Shown in pieces: positions 1 to 6,448 of a DNA stretch of 8,319 bases. This DNA comes from Burkholderiaceae bacterium. GTDB lineage: Bacteria; Pseudomonadota; Gammaproteobacteria; Burkholderiales; Burkholderiaceae_C. The DNA is taken from contig JALRBF010000116.1 of the NCBI GenBank assembly GCA_023262365.1, positions 1 to 8,319 on the forward strand, read 5' to 3'. The position numbers were made by a program, and so were the translations under genes. The notes below the pieces were generated by a model that saw only the letters and a list, made by a program, of their open reading frames with translations, ran no database searches and was not told the DNA's origin. Within the stretch, counting starts at the first letter, position 1. Each line of letters opens with the position of its first letter.

Positions 1-689
1 AGCTCAGCGGCGTGGCTGGCGCGTTCATTCAAGGGGATGTCGATGCGCGTGACCGAACGCACCGTGCCCGGACGCCCCGTCAACAACACGATGCGGTGAC
101 CCAAGCGCGTGGCCTCAGCCAAGTTATGCGTCACATACAACGCCGAGAAGCGGCTGCGTTGCCACAACGCCACCAAATCATCCATCAACAACTCGCGGGT
201 TTGGCTATCAAGCGCCGACAGCGGCTCGTCCATCAGCCAAATCGCCGGCTGCACCGCCAACGCCCGGGCAATCCCCACCCGTTGGCGCATGCCCCCCGAG
301 AGTTGCCGCGGCCACGCCTGAGCAAACTCGGTCAAACGGGTTCGCGCCAACACATCCTGCACGCGTGCCTGTCTTTGGTCGGCGCTCAAGTCGTGATGCA
401 ACAACACCAGCTCAATGTTCTGGCGTACCGTGCGCCAGGGCAGCAACGCAAAGTCCTGAAACACATACGTCAACGGGTTGAGCGTGCCCGGGGCCGCCTC
501 GCCTTGCAAAACAATCTCACCCGCCGCGGGCTGCTCCAGCCCGCCGGCCAGCCGCAGCAGCGTGGACTTACCGCAGCCCGAGGGGCCCACCACACAGACG
601 ATCTCGCCGGGCTGCACCTCAATGCTCACGTCGGCCAGCACCGACAACGCATCGTAGTGGTGTGAGACCGCCTCAATGGACAGCCGCAT
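1..689 (-). CDS. ABC transporter ATP-binding protein, nitrate/sulfonate/taurine type (partial, C-terminus beyond left edge)
   Basis: This is the cytoplasmic ATPase of an ABC importer, which powers uptake of a small solute delivered by the binding protein encoded just upstream. Translating the minus strand from the ATG at 689 gives 229 residues with no stop before the window edge. All nucleotide-binding motifs are present in order: Walker A GPSGCGKST (about residues 35-43), Q-loop VFQDFALLPW (76-85), signature LSGGMRQR (130-137), Walker B IWLMDEP with the D-loop SALD (150-161), and the switch histidine in VTHNL (186-190). The LLPWRTV stretch after the Q-loop is typical of the SsuB/TauB/NrtD family, whose members are about 250-270 residues long, so roughly 30 residues are probably missing. 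The start lies 6 bases after the stop of the binding-protein gene and has no clear ribosome binding site, so translational coupling is likely. Family assignment is firm; the substrate is unknown. Confidence 0.93.
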   Translation of the reverse strand, partial: MRLSIEAVSHHYDALSVLADVSIEVQPGEIVCVVGPSGCGKSTLLRLAGGLEQPAAGEIVLQGEAAPGTLNPLTYVFQDFALLPWRTVRQNIELVLLHHDLSADQRQARVQDVLARTRLTEFAQAWPRQLSGGMRQRVGIARALAVQPAIWLMDEPLSALDSQTRELLMDDLVALWQRSRFSALYVTHNLAEATRLGHRIVLLTGRPGTVRSVTRIDIPLNERASHAAE

Positions 690-695
690 TCTGTG

Positions 696-1712
696 TTACT
701 TGGTCTTCACAAACGACGTGTCCACCACTTGCTCAATTTTCAGGTCTTTGGACACCATGCCTTCGGACTGAAACCAAGCCAGCTGATCGCGTACGCTGGC
801 CATGTTTAACTCGCCGCGCGGGCTAATTAACATCGCTCCGGCTTGAATACGTGGCCCAGCCTTCTCAAACGGCTGGTCGGCGTACACGTACTCGTGCACC
901 ATCTTCACAATGGCCTCGGTCTCGTTGGCCGGCAATTTTTTGTACACCAATGCCTTGTTGTAGGTATCCACACCCTGCTCAAAGGCGGCCAAAAACCGCT
1001 GCACCAAGTCGCGCCGTTGCGTGGCATTCTTTTTGGACGTGAATATGGTCGTGACCTGATAACCGTCAATGTAATCGCTCACCCGGCCAATCACGCGAAT
1101 TTCGCCCCCTTTGGCCAAACCACCGGCAATGTTGGGGACGATGGACCAGGCATCAATTTGGCTGCTTTTGAGCGCGGCAATCACAGCCGGTACCTTTTGT
1201 AGCGGCTTGATTTGAATGGCCGAGCGCGCAAACCCTTCTTTGTCGGCAATTTTGTGCGCCATGTAGTGAAACGACGACCCCGCGGTGGTTACCCCAAACG
1301 TGCGGCCTTTGAGCGCCGCTGGGGTGGTTACCCCGGCGTCGTACGCCGCCTTGGAGACCAAAATCTTTTGCCCATCAATCCCGGCGGACTCGGTGAGTGC
1401 CCCGCCAATGATGCGCACCACATCCTTTTCGGCCAGGTTGAGCAAACTCGCCGAAATGGCCGTCACACCAAAATCCACATCGCCCGAGGCAATCGCCACG
1501 GCCATGGGCTGGGCCGCTTGAAAGGTCACAAACTCAACCTTAAGGTTTTGTTTGGCAAAGTACCCTTTGCCTTGGGCGATGATGCTGGGCGAATGCGAGG
1601 TCAGGCGCAGCAGCCCCACCTTAATCGTGTCCTGGGCCTGCGCCCACGAACCGGTCAGCCCGAAAATCACGGACAACAGGGCAGCTTTGCCCCACGTTGA
1701 GGGGTGTGTCAT
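696..1712 (-). CDS. ABC transporter periplasmic substrate-binding protein, NMT1/SsuA-like
   Basis: This 338-residue protein is the periplasmic solute receptor of an ABC importer. It has a Sec signal peptide: a Lys at residue 9, a hydrophobic stretch at about 10-23, and an AQA cleavage site ending at residue 26, giving a mature start QDTIKVG. The mature protein follows the two-lobed NMT1/SsuA/TauA pattern: the IKVGLLR strand, then SIIAQGKGYFAKQNLKVEFV (about 43-62), and the AIASGDVDFGVT segment typical of this family near residues 73-84. There is no lipobox cysteine, so it should be a soluble periplasmic protein and not a lipoprotein. The ATG is preceded by a strong ribosome binding site at the right distance, which fixes the start. 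The ATPase gene follows 6 bases after the stop. Members of this family bind sulfonates, taurine, nitrate, thiamine precursors or aromatic compounds, and I cannot choose among them. Sampled G+C appears lower here than in the housekeeping genes upstream. Confidence 0.9.
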   Translation of the reverse strand: MTHPSTWGKAALLSVIFGLTGSWAQAQDTIKVGLLRLTSHSPSIIAQGKGYFAKQNLKVEFVTFQAAQPMAVAIASGDVDFGVTAISASLLNLAEKDVVRIIGGALTESAGIDGQKILVSKAAYDAGVTTPAALKGRTFGVTTAGSSFHYMAHKIADKEGFARSAIQIKPLQKVPAVIAALKSSQIDAWSIVPNIAGGLAKGGEIRVIGRVSDYIDGYQVTTIFTSKKNATQRRDLVQRFLAAFEQGVDTYNKALVYKKLPANETEAIVKMVHEYVYADQPFEKAGPRIQAGAMLISPRGELNMASVRDQLAWFQSEGMVSKDLKIEQVVDTSFVKTK

Positions 1713-1718
1713 GTTCAG

Positions 1719-1724
1719 TCTCCT
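1719..1724 (-). promoter_or_regulatory. Ribosome binding site of the substrate-binding protein gene
   Basis: On the minus strand the leader reads AAAAAAAGGAGACTGAAC directly before the ATG. AGGAGA is a near-perfect Shine-Dalgarno match with a 6-base spacer. It is the strongest ribosome binding site seen in the window and supports both the start choice and independent expression of the transport unit. Confidence 0.8.
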
Positions 1725-1726
1725 TT

Positions 1727-1743
1727 TTTTGTGTCAAACAAAA
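1727..1743. repeat. Short inverted repeat next to the ribosome binding site
   Basis: TTTTGT and ACAAAA are perfect 6-base arms separated by the 5-base spacer GTCAA. In the minus-strand transcript this could form a weak AU-rich stem directly before the Shine-Dalgarno sequence. It may only reflect the AT-rich leader; a regulatory role is inference. Confidence 0.4.
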
Positions 1744-1747
1744 CGTA

Positions 1748-1781
1748 GGACATTTTTGCACGGCTTTTGCAAAAACTTTCC
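1748..1781. promoter_or_regulatory. Imperfect palindrome in the leader of the transport unit, possible operator
   Basis: TTTTTGCA (1753-1760) and TGCAAAAA (1768-1775) form perfect 8-base arms around the 7-base spacer CGGCTTT. Outer GGA (1748-1750) and TCC (1779-1781) extend the symmetry across a short mismatch. The element lies between the stop of the YgjP-like gene and the start of the binding-protein gene. It is not followed by a T-run on either strand, so it does not look like a standard intrinsic terminator. A binding site for a dimeric regulator is the simplest reading, but no regulator gene is visible. I could not place a convincing -35/-10 pair nearby. Confidence 0.5.
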
Positions 1782-1798
1782 AATTAGCAATCCGTCAT

Positions 1799-2620
1799 TT
1801 AATGGTCAGCCGGCGGCACCCACTGGCGCAACGCGCGGCGCACGGCCATGCAGTCGGGCACCACGCTTTGCACCAAGGCCCAAAACTGAGGGCTGTGGTT
1901 CATCTCGCGCAAGTGCGCCAGTTCGTGCACCACCACGTAGTCCAACCAGTGGGCAGGCGCGTAAATCAGCCGCCAATTCAACGCCAAACGACCGTTGGCG
2001 CTGGCCAACCCCCAATGGCTGCGCGCGCTGCTCAAGCGCAGGCCTTGGCAGTGCACCCCCAGCAAGGGGGCATGCCGCGCCACGCTTTGCTGCACCAAGG
2101 TCAAGCATTGCTGCTTAAGCCAAGCCTGAACCGTGTCGCGCACCTGTTGCTCGCTGGCGTGCACCGGTAAGGCCACATGCAATTGCCACGCCGGCTCACT
2201 GCCCTGGGGCAGTGGCTGCACCCACGCCAATTGGCCTGGCGCGGCGTCGCTGCCCAACTGCAAGCGCGCGGCCTGGCCACGCCACGGCACGCTGCCGCCG
2301 TGGTACCACGCCACCTGGGCTTGCGCCGCGGCCGCACGCCGTTGCTGCGTTTGCCACTGCTGCCACAGCCACGCCTCGTGTGCTTGCAAGGTGTGCTCCA
2401 CCTCACGCAGCGTGGTCCAACGCGGCGCGCTCACCACCAAGCCGTCCTCATGCGCGGTCAGGCCGATGGAGCGGCGACGGCCACGCCGCAACACGTAGGC
2501 CACCACCAAACGCGACAAACTTAGCGTGCGGTCGGCCGCCCGGTGGCGCCATACCGGCAGGCCTTGCGGCTGGGGCGCGGCAGCGGCAAAATCCAGCGCC
2601 AGTTGCATCGCCTCAGGCAT
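1799..2620 (-). CDS. YgjP-like zinc metallopeptidase (M48/DUF45 family)
   Basis: This 273-residue protein belongs to the YgjP-like (DUF45) group of predicted zinc metalloproteins. The diagnostic motif is near the C-terminus: HELAH at residues 232-236 with a further histidine at 242 in LREMNHSPQFW, giving the HExxH plus downstream His zinc site. Just before it lies the second family signature, HWGLASANGRLALNWRLI, a variant of the usual WGSCS...LNWRLI block. The rest (about residues 20-190) is a weakly conserved domain rich in Ala, Gln and Trp. No signal peptide or membrane segment is seen, so a cytoplasmic location is likely. The ATG at 2620 overlaps the plsC stop by 8 bases; a second Met at residue 5 (ATG at 2608) is an alternative start. 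The gene sits last in the housekeeping block. Its cellular role is poorly defined; E. coli YgjP has been linked, as I recall, to UTP hydrolysis, which I would not transfer here. Confidence 0.9.
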   Translation of the reverse strand: MPEAMQLALDFAAAAPQPQGLPVWRHRAADRTLSLSRLVVAYVLRRGRRRSIGLTAHEDGLVVSAPRWTTLREVEHTLQAHEAWLWQQWQTQQRRAAAAQAQVAWYHGGSVPWRGQAARLQLGSDAAPGQLAWVQPLPQGSEPAWQLHVALPVHASEQQVRDTVQAWLKQQCLTLVQQSVARHAPLLGVHCQGLRLSSARSHWGLASANGRLALNWRLIYAPAHWLDYVVVHELAHLREMNHSPQFWALVQSVVPDCMAVRRALRQWVPPADH

Positions 2621-3350
2621 GGGGCGTGGGGTCCAACCGCTGCACCTCGGCCTCTATCCACTGCTGCACCTCGGCCATCAGGGCCACCGGGTCGCGGCCA
2701 TGGGCGGGCATGGGCGGCCCAATCGAAAAGTCCACCACCCCGGGGCGCTTAATCCACGCCCGAGCTGGCCAGCACCGCGCCGAGGTCACCGCCACCGGAA
2801 TCACCGTGGCCCCGGTGGCCACGGCCAAGCGGGTGCCGCCGGTTTTGTATTGCCCCACTTGTCCGCGCGGCACCCGGGTGCCTTCGGGAAACATAATCAT
2901 CCAAATGCCCTTGTCCAACAACTGTTGTCCTTGGGCCACCACACGGTTAAACGCCTCGGCCCGGCGCTGCCGGTCAATGTGCACCATTTCCAACTTGGCC
3001 ATGGCCCAGCCAAAAAACGGTATCGAGAGCAACTCCCGCTTAAACACATAGGCCAAAGGCCGCGGCATAAGCACTGGCATGGCAAAGGTCTCCCACGTGG
3101 ACTGATGCTTGACCAGCAGCACCACGCGCGCGTTCGGGTCGGTGGGTAGGTTGTACCAGCCGTGTACACGGTTGCGTATGCCCAACATGGGCCCTGCCAT
3201 CCACACCACTTGGTGCAACCAGCCCCGGCACATGCGGTACACCGTGGCCGACTCGACCCACGGCGCAGCGGCCAACACCACCAAGGCCCACGGCACCACG
3301 GTCAGCCCCATCCACAGCAAATGCAGGAGCGAGCGCAGCAAAGCCAGCAT
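2613..3350 (-). CDS. plsC: 1-acyl-sn-glycerol-3-phosphate acyltransferase
   Basis: This 245-residue inner-membrane enzyme transfers an acyl group to lysophosphatidic acid to give phosphatidic acid, the second acylation in phospholipid synthesis. A hydrophobic N-terminal segment (about residues 7-30) should anchor it in the membrane. The acyltransferase motifs follow in order: the catalytic histidine in KHQSTWET (H82), the substrate-binding block FPEGTR (154-159) with the downstream GGTRLAVATGA, and the VIPVAV block (183-188). The first motif reads HX4E (E87) and not the textbook HX4D; I believe this occurs in related proteobacterial homologues, so it need not mean loss of activity. The start lies 8 bases after the glyS stop with no clear Shine-Dalgarno sequence, and the stop overlaps the next gene, so translation is probably coupled on both sides. 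A lysophospholipid acyltransferase with other specificity is possible. Confidence 0.92.
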   Translation of the reverse strand: MLALLRSLLHLLWMGLTVVPWALVVLAAAPWVESATVYRMCRGWLHQVVWMAGPMLGIRNRVHGWYNLPTDPNARVVLLVKHQSTWETFAMPVLMPRPLAYVFKRELLSIPFFGWAMAKLEMVHIDRQRRAEAFNRVVAQGQQLLDKGIWMIMFPEGTRVPRGQVGQYKTGGTRLAVATGATVIPVAVTSARCWPARAWIKRPGVVDFSIGPPMPAHGRDPVALMAEVQQWIEAEVQRLDPTPHA

Positions 3351-3358
3351 GGGTGCAG

Positions 3359-5488
3359 TTACTGCGCCAGCCGCGACAAGTCCGCCACCTGGTTCATGGC
3401 ACGGTGCAACTGCTGCAACAAGGCCAAGCGATTGGCGCGCAAAGCCGGGTCGGGGGCGTTGACCAGCACGCCATCAAAAAACGCATCCACCGGTTCGCGC
3501 AATACCGCCAGGGCGGCCAATTGCTCGCTCCAGCGGCGCGCATCAGCCAGCGCCTGTGCCGCCGGCAAGGTTTGCTCCATGGCCTGGTGCAGTGCCTGCT
3601 CCGCCGCCTCGCCAAGCAAGCTGGGGTTCACCTGCACGTGGCTCACGTCATCGGCTTTGCGCAGCACGTTGCCAATGCGTTTGTTGGCCGCGGCCAGCGC
3701 CGCGCCGGCCGGTAAATCGCCAAAAGCTCTTACCGCTTGCAGCCGCGCCGGCACCTCAGCCAGGCCTGCCGGCCGTGGCGCTAGCACCGCGTCCACCTCT
3801 TGCGTGCGCCAACCCTGGTCGCGCAAGCTGCCGGCCAGCCGCTCATACACAAAGTCAGTCAACGGTTGCAGCGCATGGTCAAGCGTGTCGGGCTCAAACG
3901 CCTCTGCCGCTATCGCCAGCAAGTCGGGCCACTGCAGCGTTGGCGCGCGCTCAGCAATCAGGCGCAGCACACCCAACGCATGGCGGCGCAATGCAAACGG
4001 GTCTTTATCGCCTGTGGGCAGGTTGCCGATGCCAAACATACCCACCAGCGTTTCCATTTTGTCGGCCAAGGCCAAGGCCACACCCACTTGGCCACGTGGT
4101 AACTCGTCACCAGCAAAGCGCGGATGGTAATGGTCTTCAATCGCTTGTGCCACGTCTTGGCTGTGGCCGTCATGGGCGGCGTACTGCGCCCCCATGATGC
4201 CTTGGAGCTCAGGAAACTCCGCCACCATGTCGGTCAGCAAGTCCGCCTTGGCCAAACGCGCAGCCAACGCCACTTGCGCCGCGTCCACGGGCGGCTGCAT
4301 ACGCTGCGCCAAGGCGCACGCAATGGCTTGCACCCGCGCGCTGCGCTGCGCCTGGCTGCCCAAACGGTCGTGGTACACCACGTGCGCAAGGCGCGGCAAG
4401 CGGCTGGCCAGCGGCTGCTTGCGGTCTTGATCAAAAAAGAACTTGGCATCGGCCAAACGCGGGCGAATCACGCGCTCGTTGCCGGTCACAATCGCGGAAT
4501 CGTCAGCTGGGGTGAGGTTACTCACCACCAAAAACCGATGGCTCAGCGTCCCGCTGGCATCCACCAGCGGAAAATATTTTTGATTGGCCTTCATGGTCAG
4601 CACCAAACACGCCGCCGGCACTTGCAAAAACGCCGGGTCAAAGCTGCAGGTCACCACATGGGGCCGCTCCACCAAGGCCGTCACTTCGTTTAATAAATCG
4701 TCGTCACTCAGCACCTGCAACCCGGCACGCTCTGCCGCGGCGTGCAATTGCCGATCAATGGTGGCACGCCGCTCGTCAAAGCTGGCAATCACCGCGCCAT
4801 ACTCGGCCAATTGACTGGCGTAGTCGTTGGCGTGCGCCAGCTTAAGCACCGGCACGAGAGACTCAAAGCGATGCCCTAGGGTGCAGTCACCCGCTTGCAG
4901 CCCTAGCGCCTGCACCGGCACCACCTGCTTGCCGTGCAACGCCACCAGTCCGTGCACGGGCCGCACAAAACGCACGTTGCTGAACCCAGGCAAGTGGCAG
5001 TTGCGGTGCAGTTGATACGTCATCACCTTGGCAATCGGCAGTTTGGCCAGCGTGTCGTCCAGCGCCCACTGCAAACCCTCGAGCAAGGTTGCCCCCGCCA
5101 CCTCACGCACCAATTGCAGCGTCTCCGCCTTCCCATCGTTTGCTCGCTGCAGCGTCTGCACGTCCACATCGGGCGCGCCCACAGCTTGCAATTTTTTGCG
5201 TAGCGCCGCCGTGGGTTGGCCCTGTGCATCCAGCCCCACCTTAACTGGCATCAACTTCATTACCTGCTGCTGGCGCGGCGCCTGCGCTTGCACCGAGCTG
5301 ATATGCACCGCCAAACGCCGCGGCGTGGCGTACACCGTAGCCTGGGACTGCGGCAGCAGCAAATGCTGCGCGCGCAGGGCTTGCTCCAGTCCATGGCCCC
5401 AAGCCTGCGCCAAACGCGGCAGCGACTTAGGCGGCAACTCCTCGGCCAACAACTCCACCAGCAACGAGTCCACGGCCTCGGCGCTCAT
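3359..5488 (-). CDS. glyS: Glycyl-tRNA synthetase beta subunit
   Basis: This is the large subunit of the bacterial alpha2-beta2 glycyl-tRNA synthetase, which attaches glycine to tRNA-Gly in the cytoplasm; the beta subunit supplies most of the tRNA contacts. At 709 residues it has the family's normal length. Recognised blocks include the N-terminal [16 protein letters not shown] (about 9-24), FVRPVHGL (174-181), [14 protein letters not shown] (297-310), [12 protein letters not shown] (371-382), the strongly conserved [14 protein letters not shown] (420-433) and [21 protein letters not shown] (487-507). The last 100 or so residues, ending in [12 protein letters not shown] followed by [10 protein letters not shown], match a DALR-type anticodon-binding domain. 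The ATG overlaps the glyQ stop in an ATGA arrangement and is preceded by GAGGGGG 7 bases upstream, which supports this start and equal expression of both subunits. No disruption is seen. Confidence 0.98.
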   Translation of the reverse strand: MSAEAVDSLLVELLAEELPPKSLPRLAQAWGHGLEQALRAQHLLLPQSQATVYATPRRLAVHISSVQAQAPRQQQVMKLMPVKVGLDAQGQPTAALRKKLQAVGAPDVDVQTLQRANDGKAETLQLVREVAGATLLEGLQWALDDTLAKLPIAKVMTYQLHRNCHLPGFSNVRFVRPVHGLVALHGKQVVPVQALGLQAGDCTLGHRFESLVPVLKLAHANDYASQLAEYGAVIASFDERRATIDRQLHAAAERAGLQVLSDDDLLNEVTALVERPHVVTCSFDPAFLQVPAACLVLTMKANQKYFPLVDASGTLSHRFLVVSNLTPADDSAIVTGNERVIRPRLADAKFFFDQDRKQPLASRLPRLAHVVYHDRLGSQAQRSARVQAIACALAQRMQPPVDAAQVALAARLAKADLLTDMVAEFPELQGIMGAQYAAHDGHSQDVAQAIEDHYHPRFAGDELPRGQVGVALALADKMETLVGMFGIGNLPTGDKDPFALRRHALGVLRLIAERAPTLQWPDLLAIAAEAFEPDTLDHALQPLTDFVYERLAGSLRDQGWRTQEVDAVLAPRPAGLAEVPARLQAVRAFGDLPAGAALAAANKRIGNVLRKADDVSHVQVNPSLLGEAAEQALHQAMEQTLPAAQALADARRWSEQLAALAVLREPVDAFFDGVLVNAPDPALRANRLALLQQLHRAMNQVADLSRLAQ

Positions 5489-6396
5489 GCCGCGACCCCC
5501 TCAAGTTCGGCCACCCACTCGCGCGGGGCCAGCGGAAAACCCAACCGTTGCCGACTGTCGTAGTAGCTTTGCGCCACGCCACGTGCCAAAGCGCGAATAC
5601 GCCCAATGTAGGCAGCACGTTGCGTTACCGAAATCGCGCCGCGCGCATCGAGCAAATTAAAGGTGTGCGCGGCCTTTAGCACCTGCTCGTAGGCGGGCAA
5701 GGCCAACTCGGCCTGCACCAAGGCCTTGGCTTGCCGTTCGTGCGCGCTAAACGCCTCAAACAAAAACGCGCTGTCGCTGTGCTCAAAGTTGTACGCCGAC
5801 TGCTCTTGCTCGTTTTGCAAATACACATCGCCATAGCTCAGACCCGGCGTCCAAACCAGGTCGTAAACGTTCTCTACACCCTGCAAATACATGGCCAGGC
5901 GCTCCAACCCGTACGTAATCTCTCCCGTGGCGGGGCGGCAATCCAAGCCACCCACCTGCTGAAAGTACGTGAACTGCGTCACCTCCATGCCGTTGAGCCA
6001 CACCTCCCAGCCCAACCCCCATGCGCCCAGGGTGGGGTTTTCCCAATCGTCTTCCACAAAACGCACGTCGTTGCGCTGCAAGTCCAGCCCCAGCACGCGC
6101 AAACTCTCAAGGTAAAGCTCCAGTATGTTCTCGGGGGCCGGCTTAAGCACCACCTGGTACTGATAGTAGTGTTGCAAGCGGTTGGGGTTTTGGCCGTAAC
6201 GTCCGTCTTTTGGACGACGGCTGGGCTGCACATAAGCGGCACGCCACGGCTCGGGCCCAATCGCGCGCAAAAACGTCGCCGTGTGGCTGGTACCCGCCCC
6301 CATCTCCATGTCATACGGTTGCAGTAGGGCGCAACCCTGGTCAGCCCAGTGGCGTTGCAAGCGAAGCAAGATTTCTTGAAAAGTCGGTGCGGTCAT
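5485..6396 (-). CDS. glyQ: Glycyl-tRNA synthetase alpha subunit
   Basis: This is the catalytic subunit of the tetrameric glycyl-tRNA synthetase, a class II enzyme that forms glycyl-adenylate. It has 303 residues, the family's normal length. The N-terminus [20 protein letters not shown] followed by [17 protein letters not shown] (27-42) is a signature of GlyQ. The class II motif 2 region covers [19 protein letters not shown] (55-73), and motif 3 is in [15 protein letters not shown] (158-172). The ATG at 6396 is the first Met of the conserved N-terminus. Only a weak AGG lies upstream. The gene follows lnt after 52 bases and overlaps glyS by 4 bases. Bacteria of this type use this split enzyme and not the single-chain eukaryote-like GlyRS. 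Confidence 0.98.
   Translation of the reverse strand: MTAPTFQEILLRLQRHWADQGCALLQPYDMEMGAGTSHTATFLRAIGPEPWRAAYVQPSRRPKDGRYGQNPNRLQHYYQYQVVLKPAPENILELYLESLRVLGLDLQRNDVRFVEDDWENPTLGAWGLGWEVWLNGMEVTQFTYFQQVGGLDCRPATGEITYGLERLAMYLQGVENVYDLVWTPGLSYGDVYLQNEQEQSAYNFEHSDSAFLFEAFSAHERQAKALVQAELALPAYEQVLKAAHTFNLLDARGAISVTQRAAYIGRIRALARGVAQSYYDSRQRLGFPLAPREWVAELEGVAA
5496..5502 (-). promoter_or_regulatory. Ribosome binding site of glyS inside the end of glyQ
   Basis: The minus strand reads GAGGGGG, then 7 bases, then the glyS ATG. It is a good purine-rich Shine-Dalgarno element lying within the last glyQ codons. Together with the ATGA overlap it suggests coupled, balanced synthesis of the two subunits. 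Confidence 0.6.
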
Positions 6397-6448
6397 GGTG
6401 GCCTGTGCGTGGCCGGCTCACGAACCGGCGCCAATCAAACCCTTGATT
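6397..6448 (-). other. lnt-glyQ intergenic region with two small inverted repeats
   Basis: This 52-base gap is the only true gap inside the housekeeping block apart from 8 bases before plsC. Directly after the lnt stop lie AATCAA (6433-6438) and TTGATT (6443-6448), perfect 6-base arms around ACCC. Further toward glyQ a GC-rich element on the minus strand, GCCGGTTCGTGAGCCGGC, can form a 5-base-pair stem. Neither is followed by a clear T-run on the minus strand, so no intrinsic terminator is called. An internal promoter for glyQS is possible, but I could not place convincing boxes. Confidence 0.35.

Noticed and set aside
12..665. Plus-strand open frame of 217 codons
   Set aside because: It is antisense to the ABC ATPase, whose minus-strand reading has every nucleotide-binding motif. 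The plus-strand product is Arg/Gln/His-rich without any recognisable domain.
1284..1334. GGTGGTTACCCC occurring twice, 39 bases apart
   Set aside because: Both copies encode the tetrapeptide GVTT in the binding protein with the same codons. This looks like chance similarity within a coding region and not a functional DNA repeat.
1748..1781. Reading the palindrome as a rho-independent terminator for the housekeeping block
   Set aside because: The stem is AT-rich with few G-C pairs and no T-run follows it on either strand.
2212..3051. Plus-strand open frame of 279 codons across the YgjP-like and plsC genes
   Set aside because: It spans the antisense of two clearly recognised genes and yields a low-complexity Pro/Ala/Arg-rich product, as expected from G+C-rich antisense frames.
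3162..4130. Plus-strand open frame of 322 codons
   Set aside because: It is antisense to plsC and glyS, with Ser/Ala/Arg-rich composition and no domain. The minus-strand frames are strongly conserved families.
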